Below the pieces are notes generated by a model that was not told the DNA's origin, made no database searches, and saw only the letters and a list, made by a program, of their open reading frames with translations. Made by a program: the position numbers and the translations under genes. From Sphingomonas bacterium (GTDB taxonomy: Bacteria; Pseudomonadota; Alphaproteobacteria; Sphingomonadales; Sphingomonadaceae), in NCBI RefSeq assembly GCF_903643065.1, contig NZ_CAHJWX010000150.1, positions 1 through 5,846 of the forward strand: 5,846 nt of DNA, in the 5' to 3' direction. This document shows positions 4,968-5,846 of this stretch, piece after piece. Position 1 is the first letter of the stretch. Each line of letters starts with the position of its first letter.

Positions 4968-5846
4968 ATGGAGAGCCTCGCCTCGACCGCGATATATCTA
5001 GCTTCTTCACTGACGGTCGCCCAGGTGCCGGGCGCTACTCCTCCCGCAAAGATCTTCGTGGTGACGACGAGCACCGGCCTGCCTCCGACACAGGAGGTCA
5101 GGGCCGGGCTCGCCGACGTCGTCGTCATGACGAACCCGTTCACCTCCGCCCGGAACGCGGGTAGAAAATCGCTGGACGAGGCGATCATCGACGAGGTCAG
5201 GCGCGACGCCCTCGATCAACCGTCGGGGGCCGCGCGGATGGACCCGTCGTCCGATCCGGACCGGGATGACCTCGACAAGAGTCTGAGCAAGGACATAACG
5301 GCGGCGCACGACGCCCGTATCGACTTCATCGAGCGTCGGATGGACGAACTGCGGCTCCAGGGTGTCTCGGCGGCTCCGCTGGTCGACCGGCTGGGTGTCA
5401 AGTTGCGACTGGCGATGGCGGCGCGGCGGCTCGCCCTCGCCAGGGAGGCGATCGTGCAGCTTCCGGCCGGGTGTGATCTGAGCCCCGACGCCTGCCGTCC
5501 CATCCCGATCGCGGTGGCGGCGAGTACCGTAACGGATCATCGAGGGTACGGCCATGTTCGGCCGCGATCGTCGGCCCCGCATCGGCAAGGCCCGGCCCGG
5601 ATCCTAGTTGATGCGTCCGTCGCCGCCGCGCCGTCGCCGTCGAATGCGGTCATCGTGACGATCGGGGCCGCCGCCGGCAGGGGCGTGAAACGCGTCGCTG
5701 ATAGCCACTCGTCGCATCGGGCGTCCGGCGGATCGGATCGCCTTGCCGGATCGGCAATCCATCTGGCGTTGGCGCAGGGAACCCGGCATCGTCCGACGGA
5801 TGGCACCGTCCACGGCTCGGACCGCGCGCGCCGGCTACTCGCGACG
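4968..5846 (+). CDS. Unrecognised protein, 5' part; open frame running off the right edge
   Basis: From ATG 4968 (MESLASTAIYLASSLTVAQV) there are 293 codons with no stop up to the last base, so the gene is cut by the window. An in-frame TAA at 4953-4955 limits the start, and no other start codon lies between. No good ribosome site is visible. I recognise no family. Residues 1-20 are mildly hydrophobic. About 25-60 are beta-like (KIFVVTTSTG, LADVVVMTNPF). About 65-165 are charged and helix-rich (LDEAIIDEVRRDALDQ, ARIDFIERRMDELRL, LGVKLRLAMAARRLALAREAI), with a CDLSPDAC motif at about 171-178. To about 5520 third positions are nearly all G/C, a strong coding sign. Beyond that they are more mixed, glutamate disappears and His/Arg/Ser/Gly dominate, so a frameshift or a non-coding tail near 5520 is possible. 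Same strand as the HNH gene, 109 bases downstream; co-transcription is possible but unproven. Confidence 0.55.
   Translation, partial: MESLASTAIYLASSLTVAQVPGATPPAKIFVVTTSTGLPPTQEVRAGLADVVVMTNPFTSARNAGRKSLDEAIIDEVRRDALDQPSGAARMDPSSDPDRDDLDKSLSKDITAAHDARIDFIERRMDELRLQGVSAAPLVDRLGVKLRLAMAARRLALAREAIVQLPAGCDLSPDACRPIPIAVAASTVTDHRGYGHVRPRSSAPHRQGPARILVDASVAAAPSPSNAVIVTIGAAAGRGVKRVADSHSSHRASGGSDRLAGSAIHLALAQGTRHRPTDGTVHGSDRARRLLAT

Noticed and set aside
4349..5188. 279-codon open frame on the minus strand
   Set aside because: It covers the HNH gene in antisense and the start of the right-edge frame. The HNH cysteine and histidine motifs on the + strand are decisive, and its own sequence has no recognisable domain.
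5007..5588. 193-codon open frame on the minus strand
   Set aside because: Its composition is Arg/Gly/Pro-rich and typical of a shadow, while the + frame over the same bases has the better codon-position bias.
5537..5806. 89-codon open frame on the minus strand
   Set aside because: Its bias is as good as that of the + frame here, so it cannot be fully excluded, but it has no ribosome site, no motif and no neighbour support.
1..5846. CRISPR array, rRNA genes or an integrase-bounded island
   Set aside because: No regularly spaced repeats, no rRNA-like sequence and no phage integrase were found. The only recombinase sequence is the dead IS481-type transposase.

Overview
The window is high-GC DNA with the strong G/C third-position bias of an alphaproteobacterium. 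The protein types point to Sphingomonadales (Sphingomonas or a relative): a TolC channel with a proline-rich inter-repeat linker, a short single-domain D,D-carboxypeptidase, a small HNH/zinc protein and a CCCCGGC-GAAG-GCCGGGG hairpin repeat. This placement comes from reading the proteins, not from a database search.

Layout. Bases 1-773 (+) are the decayed, left-truncated remains of an IS481-family transposase. It carries frameshifts and stop codons, and a short palindromic repeat has inserted just before its catalytic glutamate. Bases 774-959 hold no convincing gene, only imperfect inverted repeats. Bases 960-4201 form a leftward block. In transcription order it has a frameshifted multi-pass membrane protein (4201-3581), a secreted D-alanyl-D-alanine carboxypeptidase of peptidase family S11 (3487-2645) and a TolC-family outer-membrane channel (2511-994). 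A strong hairpin sits directly after the TolC stop. Bases 4202-4390 are a divergent intergenic region with overlapping inverted repeats. Bases 4391-4858 (+) encode a small protein with a Zn-binding HNH core. From 4968 (+) an open frame runs uninterrupted off the right edge (at least 293 codons), with no family I recognise.

How the genes fit together. The carboxypeptidase and TolC both act in the cell envelope: peptidoglycan trimming in the periplasm, and export or efflux across the outer membrane. They may share transcription, but the 133-base gap and a weak candidate promoter leave separate transcription open. The broken transposase, the frameshifted membrane gene and the HNH gene beside an unrecognised open frame suggest a locally rearranged neighbourhood. 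I see no CRISPR array, rRNA or convincing tRNA, and no clear new multi-gene system. The best leads are the open-ended gene at the right edge, the HNH protein, the hairpin inserted in the IS remnant and the competing hairpins at 4252-4288.
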